Shown: positions 1 through 10,207 of the stretch, in pieces | Layout of the letters: every line of letters starts with the position of its first letter | Position numbering within the stretch: the stretch's first letter is position 1 | Origin: Polytrichum commune | Taxonomy: Eukaryota; Streptophyta; Polytrichopsida; Polytrichales; Polytrichaceae | Direction of reading: 5' to 3' | Assembly (NCBI GenBank): GCA_950295325.1 | Contig: OX485804.1 | Coordinates: 7,814,001 to 7,878,000 of the forward strand | Length of the DNA stretch: 64,000 bases | Made by a program: the position numbers and the translations under genes | The notes under the pieces: model-generated | Database searches by the model: none | Told to the model about the DNA's origin: nothing | Seen by the model: only the letters and a program-made list of their open reading frames with translations

Positions 1-2
1 CT

Positions 3-2691
3 GCCTATAAGCCACATGTCATCATAGTATTGACAAACCTTGACAAGGTAGCTTCCACCTATCAAAGTCTTAGTCTACCAAGAATCAAGGATAAGATTGA
101 ACGGCTCAAAAATCAATTTCAAGAAATTCTTAAGATTGATTCACAAGTGTTTGTAGTCAATGCGTTGTCTATTGACTCCATCAATGTTTTGCTCCAAACA
201 ATGAAGGTGCACTTGAAATTCCTATTGGGAAGATTGCCACATGTTTTTGAGGCTTGTTCAAGGATGCAAGTTCTTATTGCCAATTGGAACCATGAGCACC
301 CCAACCAACCCCTTGTGCGGTGGAACGAGTTTTCTACGTTGTGTGACAATGTGGACGAGTTGAAATCTCATGAGGGGCTTGGACTGGATGTTGTGAAAAG
401 AAAAAAAGAAGTTGTGGCAATTTCTTTACATGATAGCGGGCACTTGATGTACAATGAAGAGCTTGATTTTGTGGTCTTGAATCCTCATTGGTTTTGTCAC
501 AATATCATCGGACGTGTGTTGAAATGCAAAGAGCTTGATAGCTTGGATGGAATCAAAAATGGTATCATGACCAAAGTTGATTTCAAGCATGTTGTGCACG
601 CGTCTCTCCAACCCAATCTACAAGGATTTAATTTTGAAGACTTGTTGCAAATGATGATAAAGTTGGAGTTTTGTTATGAGCGTGATGATGATAGGGTGTT
701 GATCCCTGCCTTACTCCAAGATGATAACGATCAAGCATGTTTGGGAAAACGACAATTGCAATGGCCTTCGCAAGAGAATCATTCAAATTGGCAATATGTG
801 GGTCGGAGGATGTTATGTGATGATAAAGTTTGAACCGTCCTCACTCTTGGGTTCTTTCCACGATTACAGGTACTAAAGTTAAACCATTTCAACAGCTAGT
901 GGTGAGCATAACACCCTTATAATGCATATATTCATTATGAACATGTAAGGATTATAATTATGTAAGAAATAAATTATAACTATCAAATTGTCTTCTTGGT
1001 ATATTTCATGTCATTGGATTTTCCCCTTGTTGTACACTATGCAGTGGTCAATAAAGCAATGGGAGTGCAATTCTTCATTGTGATATCTTTTGTCTTGGGG
1101 TTCTTCTCAGGCATATAGACTATACGAGATTCTCATGATATTTACTATCTTGCGCTCAAGCAAAAAATAGTACCACAAAACAATCTTTTGGAAAGAATTT
1201 TAGTAACTTCATTGTTTATCATTGTGCTGAAAAGTAATGCATTTACAAATTAAAGAGAGCGACGTTTGATGAAATTTTCCTTGATTGTAGGTGGTATTTC
1301 AAAAGCTTTTTGGAAAAGACAATGGCAAAAATAGCTACAAGCTTGCCAAGAATGTGATATTATTCTACAAAAGCAGGATGGAAGTCATTGTGGAGAGTAG
1401 TGGTCAAATCAGTTTTGACATTGATATCATGGTGCGCTCTTCAAGGCACAACAAAGATGTTATATTGGAGTTCTTACATACAGATGTTATGAAACACATC
1501 TATGATCTTTGTGCTCATCCTATATTGGGTTGCCAAGGAGTGAAACTTGTTGAGGGAATTTTGCGTCCCATATGTGTGGAACGGTTGATTCCACGGATCC
1601 ACAGGGAAGATCAAGTTGTTTTGGTTGAGGATCTCCAATCTATTGTTTTGGCAACTTGCGATTTTTCTTATGAGCACAATTGGAAAAAAAATGTTCTAGT
1701 GGACACAGGTCATGATGATGCACAAACATTGTTGGGCAAGAAGGCATGGGAGAATATACTAAATAAACATCTCCAACACTTGCAAAAACTACAGAAGGTG
1801 CTCCCTCGTGACACAAAACATGAAGAGTTGATGGCTACACAACCACCCTGGATGGATGATGGTAATGATGTTATGGGTGAAGTGAGCAATGCAGATTTGT
1901 ACAAATTGGTTCAACGAATGGAACGAAAACTGTGTTACGAGATACAAGAGAAGAATACCAAGGTAATGACGAGGTTCGATGAAATGGAGAGGCGAATAAC
2001 CAAAAAATTGGACCTCATCATTTCCATGGAGAAAGACATGCTACCAAAGATATGTGAGAATATCGACAAGTTCATGACATTCTCGGTGGAATTGCATCAT
2101 TCTCAAGTGCCATGGCTTGTGTATTTTGTTACAACTCCCAAGAAGGGTCTGAAACATATTGTGACACGGATGATGCCCGGCCTTACGAATTTGAGAATGC
2201 ACTTTATGTGTGAAAATCGTGGAGGTTTTCACATTGTGGATGATCAAAAAGGTTGTAATGTGACATTCGGCACAGACGCAACAAGAGTGTTTCAAACGAT
2301 TTTGGTGTGGGGATTGAGGATATTCACTATATTGGTAAAAATTGGTGCACATTTGGCAGCAGGTATGGGAACAATGATTCCAGACCTAGCAAAGGATTTC
2401 ATGTTGGTCGTTGATACGCCGGGCTTGCTCGATGGTTGGGAATTGCCTTATGTAGATGAAACCATTGACCATAATCTTCAAAGATTGACAATCACGAATC
2501 ACGATAAACGTAAAGCTGAACAATGGTTGATCAATTTTTTGAAGGGGAAGAATTTGTATGGGTCTTTCTCTTTGCAAAAGGCTATGTACAAAAATAGTAT
2601 CGGAGGGTGTCATGAAACCATTGCATGGCTTTGCAATGACCACATAAAAGAAGGTCAAGATAACTCTTCGTTAGTTTTGCTTCCTTGCTAG
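3..2691 (+). pseudogene. ROCO (Roc-COR) protein, TORNADO1-like, 3' part, with in-frame stop
   Basis: The 5' part lies beyond the left edge; the frame is open from base 3. The first residues contain VLTNLDK, which fits the G4 (NKxD-type) motif of a Roc GTPase. A COR domain follows, with the typical segment around LHDSGHLMYNEELDFVVLNP. Exon one appears to end at 869 (CAG/GTACTA) and exon two runs 1291-2691 after TTGATTGTAG. Just before the donor the frame reads CDDKV-stop-TVLTLGFFPRLQ: the TGA at 831-833 breaks the frame, yet the conserved COR end motif (LTPGFFPRLQ-like) continues in the same frame. Exon two continues the COR domain (ILRPICVERL), then a coiled-coil stretch (about 1880-2080) and a C-terminal module with FMCENRGGFHIVDDQKGC. 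ROCO proteins are LRR-Roc-COR signalling GTPases; TORNADO1 acts in leaf patterning. The family call is firm; loss of function is inferred from the stop, which could also be a sequence error. Confidence 0.72.
870..1290 (+). other. Intron of the ROCO gene
   Basis: AT-rich sequence between donor CAG/GTACTA (870) and acceptor TTGATTGTAG/GTGG (1290). Splicing joins FFPRLQ to VVFQK in phase 0, matching the order of the COR domain. Confidence 0.65.
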
Positions 2692-3817
2692 TACACATTT
2701 TGTAGACACAAAATTAGTGATTTCCAAAGTATGCAAGTGAATCACATATGCACATGTGATCCAACCAAGGTTTAGCCCATAGATGTAGATTTTTATGCGC
2801 ACTAAAAGCACTCAACAAGCCAACGTATGTTCACATTATTTCAAACTTCGACTCTTACCAATTTGCTTCAAATTTGTTAATTGTAAGCTTGAGTTCATCA
2901 CTCAATTTGTTAACTTGTGACATGATAAAATGTTCACACGTAATTAAAAATATTAGATCATGGCTTCTTGGTTAGAAATGTTCCAAGGCAACAATCTTTT
3001 ATGGAAGTTTTAAGGCATATTGAAGTTGAAAAATTAGACAAATGATTTGTCTGAAAGTTGGGCATGACTATCGGAATAAATCCTTGTAGTGTGCACATTT
3101 GGACATTTGAGGTGTTCAAGTCCCATGAAAAGACATGTGACAACCCTTGCTCTATTAGATGTTGAGGGAACATCATTGTGGTTGTGATCAATGGGTTCAA
3201 GGATGTTAAAGTGGACAACTCTTGATCCTTGCACATGTTGAAGTAAAAGTGATTCAAAATAATATGTCATCTTTCAATTTTGTTAGAAACATGGATCATA
3301 AATATTTGTTTGACCATGTCATTCTACAAGGCCAAGGAATTTATCTTGACATAAAAATCTCAAAAAAATTCTACATATTTTTCAAGACGGTGGAAGTGGG
3401 TATCCAAATGGTGATATTGCGCAAGTTTTTTTTGTTTAAATTTTGTTTCAAACATGATAAAATTAGATAAAATTGATGATTTTTGAAAAAAAAATTGATG
3501 ATGACCTCAAGTGTATGATGTATTCAAAGAATGTGAAAAACAATCAAGTTCAAGATTGTTAAGGTCATGAAATTTATGTCCAACACCAGATCTAGCCATT
3601 TGCATTTGAGCATTACGTTTAATGATAACTTTTGAAGATGTCAAAAATTGGTATTCTACATCTGAGTACTTAACACAACAATAGAGGTCACCATGAAAAA
3701 ATATTCAGTTTCAACAATTTATTGATACTACTTTTAAGTGTTTCACCAAGAAACTATGGTTTTAAGATACTGGAGCATTTTTTTGGTCCACTTTACCATG
3801 CTCACACCCGATATGAC
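2692..3817. other. Spacer behind the ROCO gene, no gene seen
   Basis: AT-rich. Short open frames lack any recognisable motif. I see no promoter, RNA gene or mobile element that I can support here. Confidence 0.4.
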
Positions 3818-3906
3818 GTGGTGTGCGAACATCGTGGAGGATTTCACAACGTGAATGATCCAAAAGGTTGTGGTGTGACATTCGGCAATGACGCAACAAG
3901 AACTTC
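3818..3906 (+). pseudogene. Duplicated fragment of the ROCO C-terminal module
   Basis: Reads VVCEHRGGFHNVNDPKGCGV then TFGNDATR, a close match to FMCENRGGFHIVDDQKGC followed by NVTFGTDATR in the ROCO gene at about 2205-2285. The match is also clear at DNA level. Sequence on both sides is no longer protein-like, so this is a remnant of a tandem ROCO copy or of a local duplication. Confidence 0.75.
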
Positions 3907-4320
3907 TTGAAACAAAGTAAGTATTCCACATCCCAAAGAATCACCTTCATCAGCACCCCGAGTGACGACATACAGCCGAGTAGAGAAACAGATTTATACT
4001 AACAGACACGAATTGGAAAAATCCAACTCCTAATTTTTGCAAGATCCCTATATCCCGACGCACGAATGCTTGGACGGACTCGCAAAACCCAGCAGCATTG
4101 GTGACTCATGCAAATCTTCCATTCGTTCACAACTTCCACACAACCAAAGTATGTGCCACCTTGCACCACTTGCCAATCTCGTTCAAGGGTACATTGAAGG
4201 CGGTGCCAAATGTTGGTTTCCTCTTCATCTTCCCTTCGGGTTTGCATTTCTGGGTAGTTATGGTTATGGTGATTGTGGTTATAACCGGACAATTTCAGTC
4301 AATTAGTGTGGATTGAGGTT

Positions 4321-5100
4321 TATGGTGGCGGAGGTCACAGGTTCTGAGCAATTGAATGTTTGTTGGATCATATTTCATTGAAGTTGCATGAAGGCGAGTC
4401 ACTGTAATATGCAATGCAAGCTTCCGCCTAGCCATGGGTCCTGCAGGCAGAGCGCAGATTGTCGTTTCGATGAAGTTGAGCTTCGATTGTTTGTATTTCC
4501 AAGTTGAAGGTTGTCTTTCATTTTGGGCTCTGATGCTCGGTTACCTGCTCCGGGTAACCTTACTAAATTCCCTCAAGGCAGAGACTCTACAAACACTTTG
4601 TCGAGGGTTGTGTGTGGTGGAGGTCACAAGTTCTGGCCATTTTGAATGTTTGTTGGATCCAAACCTTCATTGAAGCTGCAAGTTTGGGAGTCATTGTAAT
4701 GTGCGAACGGAATGCCTTTGCTAACCCTGGTTTGTGCAGGGCTTAGAATTTCATTTATGGCGAGTTTGACCTTCTTCGAGTGCATTCCACGGGATAATTG
4801 GTTGTCTTTCTTTCTAGCCTCAATGCTCTACGATTTGCTCCTGGTTAGCTTAATCCTCGAGCCAAAAACAAGTACAAAGATTCTGTGGAGGTGTATGGTG
4901 GTGTGGAGGTCACATGTTCTGGCCAATTCAATGCTTGTAGGGTCTAAACCCTCAACCGAGATTGCATTCGAGTCATTTGCCTTTGGTTCGTGTATAGTTT
5001 AGATTGTCATTTTCGGTGACGTTGAGCTTCTTCGTTTCTATTCCAAGTTGAATATATTATAGTCATCTTTTCATTTAGCCTTTGATATTCTATTGTTTGC
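4321..5100 (+). repeat. Degenerate tandem array, period about 290 bp, three copies
   Basis: The phrase GGAGGTCACAxGTTCTG followed by AATGTTTGTTGGATC-like sequence starts near 4327, 4618 and 4905. Each is followed about 50 bp later by CATTGAAGxTGCA and GAGTCAxTGTAAT-like sequence (third copy more diverged), and then by TTGAGCTTC-type sequence. The open frames inside are by-products of the repeat. Confidence 0.7.
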
Positions 5101-5499
5101 TCTTGATCCTCAAACCCAGAACAATTGAGCTTACAAACAATTTATCCAACTCCCTTAGTTTTGAATCCCAACTCCCTTCTTAGCCATTTAGGACAGGTGT
5201 TTTGCTTTCTATTTTGGACAAGTCATTATTGTGTCTAAGTTGTCTTTGGCTTTGGATCTGATAACTTTTGTTCTTGAACATCAACACATTCATATGCCTT
5301 CTCATTGGGTATCATGTACGGTGGGGATTAATGTTCCAGTAAACACCCACAATGTGGTTTTTTAGTGGTAACTTCAACATCCTGATCATGGGAACATGAG
5401 AAAAATGCCAAACCTTTGTATTAGATCTTGTTCAATTTTGGATTTTGTAGTTTCCATAGCCTGCAATCAAGCACTTTTGGTCAACAAACATGGCCACAT

Positions 5500-5785
5500 A
5501 CCGAACTAGCTGGGGTGCAATTATTGAAACCAAGTTTGGTATGATTTGCATCTTCTTGAATTGAATTATTGTCATGACTGATTGCAATATGGATGAAAAA
5601 ACATGTTAGTGAGTGACAGTAATTCCAACATTGCAACTCTTTAATGCCCAATTTTTTTTACAAGGAAAGATAAATTATGTTAGGTTTTGATTTATTGCTA
5701 GTGATACTACATGGACAGTTTACATTTACTACTTACCAAGGAAAATAGAATTGGTAACACTAATTACAATATTCAATGTAGTTTT
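5500..5785 (+). mobile_element. Family A non-autonomous TIR element, 5'-truncated copy
   Basis: Aligns by eye with 40720-41001 and 41950-42165: GCAATTATTGAAACCAAG, TGxCATGxxTGATTG, GAGTGACAGTAATTCCAACA, then a right end similar to GGTGACACTAAATACAATAT. The left terminal repeat is not visible. Confidence 0.6.
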
Positions 5786-5885
5786 ATGTGTTTGGGCCAT
5801 AGTTACTCTCCAAAACTTGCACTAAATTCTCGTAACCAGAACTAATTTGGCCACATCAGTTCTCAACCCATGCCAAATCTTATTT

Positions 5886-6108
5886 CTACATTGAACATTG
5901 TATTTAGTGTCACTTACTATTTGGAGTTACACATTGCCATATCTTCTTATTATGGATATACTTGTTTACCAAGTAAAGTTGTGAGTGTTCTATAAAGTCC
6001 AAACAACCCATTTGAAAGTTGTTGGTGAAATATGAGATGTACAATAAATAGATAAAACATTGCGTAATTCCTAATAGTAAGTGACACTAAATCCATTATT
6101 TAGTGTAG
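5886..6108. mobile_element. MITE, 223 bp, TIRs of about 46 bp (family A-related ends)
   Basis: The left end CTACATTGAACATTGTATTT, then AGTGTCACTTACTATT, is matched in reverse complement at the right end (6061-6108), which closes with TAGTGTAG. A related copy at 62034-62249 shares the termini and, in inverted order, the interior (for example GTACATCTCAT). No coding capacity. The target duplication is not clear. Confidence 0.8.
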
Positions 6109-6398
6109 TACTTATGCTTGGTATTGATTTAAAATGAAAAATCTTAGAAAAAGGAAAGTACATGATACTATACATCATCAATCAAACGAATGACATGTAA
6201 ACATAAAAAAAATTGGAGAGTCACCCTCAATGACTTGGGAGTTTGGACGATTATGTTGATGTGTCTTATTGGGGTACTGGATTATTATCATAAGTACACG
6301 TTGTTCAACTGAGAATATGTCTCACTGAGAATATCGCTTCATACAAAAATAACCTATTTCCAATCTATAAATGTGCACATTAGCTTGTTACTTTTTTT

Positions 6399-6408
6399 GG
6401 GGGGGGGG
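6399..6408 (+). repeat. Poly-G run, G10
   Basis: Ten consecutive G directly after a T7 run. Confidence 0.9.
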
Positions 6409-6936
6409 TAACTCTAATTGGTAACTTATCTTGCTAGGTTTCACAGTCACAGATGAGTTTCAAAACTGTTCAATTTACAACAAAACTTTTGACAATTCAG
6501 TCTTTGCTTATATGTCATGAACGTTCCTTTCAAGTAGATGTATAGAGTATAGCCAAAGCATTGCAATGAAATGCCAAACGCTGATTCAAAAGTAAAGATA
6601 TCAGTTGACTTGATTATAAAACTAAGTATCTGGAACCAAATGGATCGTCATTGTACCAAAGAAAACAGTCACAACTAGGACATCAAGAAAGACCCATTCT
6701 CAAAAGTGGCTGGACCAAAGGACGCTCATTGGACAAAAAGAACCAAGTGATCACATAACCAAGCAGAATTGCAATGTAATTCACGTCACTATGCCAAATA
6801 ATGTATTTAGTTGTCACCAATTCTATTTGTCTTGCTCAAAATTGATTGCAAACTGCCCATGTAGTGCCCGGCAACCCTAATTAAGTGTGAACCTGTCTTT
6901 ATTAGTCATTCCTTGTAAAAGAATTTGGGCATTGTA

Positions 6937-8026
6937 CACCCTAACCTTGATAATATCACACTTGTTAATAGAACACCTTGATATTGTCACCTAAAAGTTT
7001 GAAACCGATTTCCATAGTGTAAAACTCCCTCGTTATTATCACTATCACCCTTGATAATGTCACATTTTTTTTTCAAAATTTGTAGTGTAAGTGTGATAAT
7101 AACAAGTAACATGGATGAAAAAATGCCGGATGGACAACAAATTCTATGGATGACGTCGGCATCTTCACCTGCTTCCACTTGAATCTTGGGTTCTTGAATC
7201 TTGAATCTCATGTGCCGAAGAAGCAACGGTTTCTCTCGCAGATCAACTTCTCACAGCTTCGCCTGCATCGTATGCTCTCTCCTCTCGCCGCTCCACACAC
7301 CGCTCTGCCCCTCATCTTCTTGCCGCTCTCCTCAACAAACTGCTGCATCCACAAGGTTTCTTCCTAAATGGTACTTTTGAAGCTTTGAGGCTTGTTGAAT
7401 CAATTCGGTGTTGAAGACCTTGTAATTGATTTCTTTGTTTCAAACTTAGACTGCTGGCATTCATTCTATGGCATTTTCAGAGAATTGCATTGTGAGGTGG
7501 AAGTTGATCAATCGGTGGTTCTTGATTCCATGGAAGTGGACCCATTGATTGTTGATAGCAGTGATGATGAGTCTAAAGTAGTGAAGCTAAGCGATGCACA
7601 AAAATATGCTAAAGATGTTTTGAATTTTATGGCTAGCCAAGGTTCTCAAATTTTCAGCACTCATGAGTTGTTAGAAATGGAAAAAATCCATGACAAACTC
7701 ATTAGAATTGGTGTTGCACATTTAACATCAACAAAACAATGTGACATTAGAAGCTTCTTTGTCTCTAGTGAGAGGTCTTTACCTGATCTCAATGACACAT
7801 TATGATGTGTTCTTGTTGTTATGCACAATTTTGAATTAGATTTTACATTCAAAAACATTGAAGTCTCGTATTTTTTAAAAAAAATTGTAATTATATTTTA
7901 ATTTTCTACATATTTTTTGATAATATCACATTATGCACAAAATGTGACATTATCCGGTATGTCACACCTTGTTTATATCACACTTTTTGGTGAAACGGAG
8001 GGTGTGACATTATCAAGGTTAGGGTG
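6937..8026 (+). mobile_element. pogo/Tigger-like DNA transposon, internally deleted, 1,090 bp
   Basis: Bounded by near-perfect 25-bp inverted repeats beginning CACCCTAACCTTGATAAT and flanked on both sides by TA (6935-6936 and 8027-8028), the target duplication of the Tc1/mariner/pogo superfamily. It is inserted in a family A element; the unoccupied site is seen at about 40862 (TCTACAATGCCCA). Sub-terminal copies of CCTTGATAAT-type sequence lie inside the left end. The interior keeps a GC-richer leader (7140-7370) and a short 3' coding remnant, so the DDE core has been deleted. Confidence 0.8.
7392..7805 (+). pseudogene. Remnant of the C-terminal end of a pogo/Tigger-type transposase
   Basis: The open frame has no ATG at its start; the first ATG, at 7530, gives 91 residues. 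The end of the protein has an acidic patch (VDSSDDE), a helical stretch (SDAQKYAKDVLNFMASQG and beyond), and then KQCDIRSFF. QCDIRSFF fits the PCNA-box consensus QxxIxxFF, and pogo and Tigger transposases commonly end in such a box (typically QTSITDFF-like). With the TIRs and TA duplication this supports a pogo-type origin. No DDE catalytic core or CENP-B-type DNA-binding domain remains, so it cannot transpose itself. Expression of the small frame is unknown. Confidence 0.6.
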
Positions 8027-8186
8027 TAGACTACCTTGTTGCAACTATGTCACTTAGTAAATGTTTTTTTTGGTTCAAATTTCAATTGTCCATTGACAAT
8101 AATTCATTCCACAAATGTTTGGATGCAGAACATAGCAAAGTTTGATTCATTGATTGGGCAGTGGATGAACTACAGTTTTATATGAT

Positions 8187-8370
8187 GTTTAGTGTCATAT
8201 GGTATTTCATGTCACTATGGTAACTTCTTGGATGACTCTTCTTATGAATAAGTGAACAAATAATGTCATGGATGATGGATGAGTTCACCCATTGTCCAAA
8301 ACCCTACCTTCTCTTGTCAGCAAGTTGTGATGAAATATTGTTATGGATGATTGAAAGCTGGATGAAACAT
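8187..8370 (+). mobile_element. Family A left-end fragment, plus orientation
   Basis: GTTTAGTGTCATATGGTATT and the next ~150 bp (ATGTCAxxxTGGTAACTT, TGTCATGGATGATGGATGA, AAAACCCTACCTT) match 41845-42010. It lies head to head with the minus-oriented family A copy, sharing its end. Confidence 0.7.
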
Positions 8371-9560
8371 TTGGACTATGTGCTCAAAATTTATCAACCA
8401 TTCTAGATGCAATAGTCAAAAAAACTGGATGGATGTATATGATCATGATTGAGATGCAAATCATCTCACACTAATTGCGTGGTTCATATCCTACAAGGAG
8501 TGGATACATAGAGAAAAATAATTGATTATGACCCGCTTACATGGTGTGAGTCTCTAAGGTATGCGGATGTTATTTAGTTGCTTTTCCTAATTGGGCACTT
8601 GTATTTGATTGTCACGTGATTAGGTGTAAATGTCACAATTACACATGTTTAAAAGGGATTTGATCACGTCTTCGAATTTTATCAACTACTCAACACTCAA
8701 CTTTGAACAATTTTGGGAGGACTTAATGTATACAATTTTAGGAATCAATAAACATGCACTTCCTATAACCATAACTACATAAAGGGAATTTTGATTTCAA
8801 TCCAATCTTTCGTCATACCTCATCATAGATTGGCCAATGCAACACAAGTTTGGTTGTGTAAATTGAATGAACAGAAGTTGGAGAACATGAAAAACAAACC
8901 AAATAACACCCACACATTACCTGACTTGCCTTCCTTATTATGAATGCAAGAAAGGAGGCATGGAGGATACTGACATCCACCCCATTTCATATGCTTAAGT
9001 CCTTCCATATGACTCATTGTCCTGGTCATGCAAAGCTATATTTAAGTCACAACACTTGCACTCAAGGGTGGAAAACACCCAACTTTTCCGGCCGATGCAT
9101 TGGGTTTTTGGTTTTAATACAAAAAAACCTTATTTCTACAAATAAAACCATGGTTTTATTCCAACACTCGGCACTTGGCAGTTATCATTGGTGACCATTG
9201 GGCCCTTTGCCCTATAATCTCGTCTCATCTGCAATGAAACCAAATAAAACCGGATTATGCTAGACCTTAGATGGTTTTTTTTATTATAAAAAACTATGAA
9301 AAACCCAACTGTAAAAGTGCGCGTGGTGCCAGCCTTGCTTGTCCGCCACCTTTCCGGAATAAATAATATGGGAGACTACTTAATATGTATGTTTTGTACT
9401 GAGTCTCGGAAGTAACACTAATTTTGTACTTGGCAATACTTTGCCGTGTCACCTTCATTATCTCCCCAATATCTCCAAATATCTTTCTATAAAGCCACTA
9501 TCGGAATTGGGCAAGGCTCAGCATGGAATAGTCTGATATTCTGACTCAACTCGAGCATTT
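8371..9560. other. Intergenic, repeat debris
   Basis: About 8425-8560 resembles the right half of family E (CACTAATTGCGTGGTTCATA then TCCTACAAGGAGTGG). The rest is AT-rich with short open frames and no recognisable product. Confidence 0.45.
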
Positions 9561-10153
9561 ATGGTATTTAGTGTCACATGCGTAATAGTGGTACTTACCC
9601 CATTTTGAAGCGAATGCTAGTTACATTGATGATTAACAACTTCGCCATTAGTGTCACCACATGATACTTGGCGTTCAACTAGTGTGTTTACTAATATCTT
9701 GGCATGGGCATGCTCAATAATGCTATGAGATGCATGCCTAGGTTACAAAATGGTCTACAAGTTGACTAAAGTGCACACAAATGACACTTGGCATTGGTAT
9801 GCTCAAGAATATCTTCCTTTTGCATATTAAAATGTAAACCCATGATAGTTGCCATTAGTCCACTCAAAATAATTTACCCCTTGCAAATTAAAATGTAAAC
9901 ACATGATAGCTGCCATTAGTCCACTCAACATAATCTTCCCCTTGCATACTAAATGCCAAACTATCATCTAAAGTATCCCAATGTGCTACAGTAAATGTCA
10001 TAATCTAGATTTTTTTTTCACTTAAAGAAGTTACTTACATTGACGAATGAAGCATATTGGCTATTAGCGGGTGTGACACTTTGAGACCTCTAGGCATCAA
10101 GATTAGGCCCTTTGCAAATAGTCTGCATGACACCAAATACCCTAAATGATGTA
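9561..10153 (+). mobile_element. Family B TIR element with internal 62-bp tandem repeats
   Basis: Left end ATGGTATTTAGTGTCAC; right end GACACCAAATACCC and on to GATGTAG, in inverted order. The interior holds two to three tandem copies (9780-9960) of a ~62-bp unit with GCCATTAGTCCACTCAA and CCCTTGCAxATTA. A shorter copy with ACACTTGGCATTAGTATGCT lies at 36450-36740 inside the glycosyltransferase gene. Confidence 0.7.
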
Positions 10154-10207
10154 GTAGTGTCATGCACCCTATTTGCAAAGGGCTTAGACTAGATGCCTAG
10201 AGGTCTC
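10083..10207. repeat. Imperfect hairpin, 51-bp arms
   Basis: GAGACCTCTAGGCATC (10083) is repeated in reverse complement ending at 10207, and the arms also share CCCTTTGCAAATAG and GCATGACAC. About 45 of 51 positions pair, with a 23-bp loop. It straddles the right terminus of the family B element. Confidence 0.75.

Larger units (their letters stand above)
6786..8187 (-). mobile_element. Family A element, minus orientation, split by a pogo-like insertion
   Basis: The reverse complement of 6786-6934 joined to that of 8029-8187 aligns with the family A copy at 40609-41001: GAGCAAGACAAATAGAATTG, GGCAGTTTGCAAT, ACAATGCCCA, and further in GTTCATCCA and TTGCTATG. The break falls at a TA that the pogo-like element 6937-8026 has duplicated. 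Confidence 0.75.

Noticed and set aside
2380-2460. VVDTPGLLDGWELP near the ROCO C-terminus as a second GTPase G3 motif
   Set aside because: No P-loop or G4 motif nearby; a DTPG string alone in this module is not enough.
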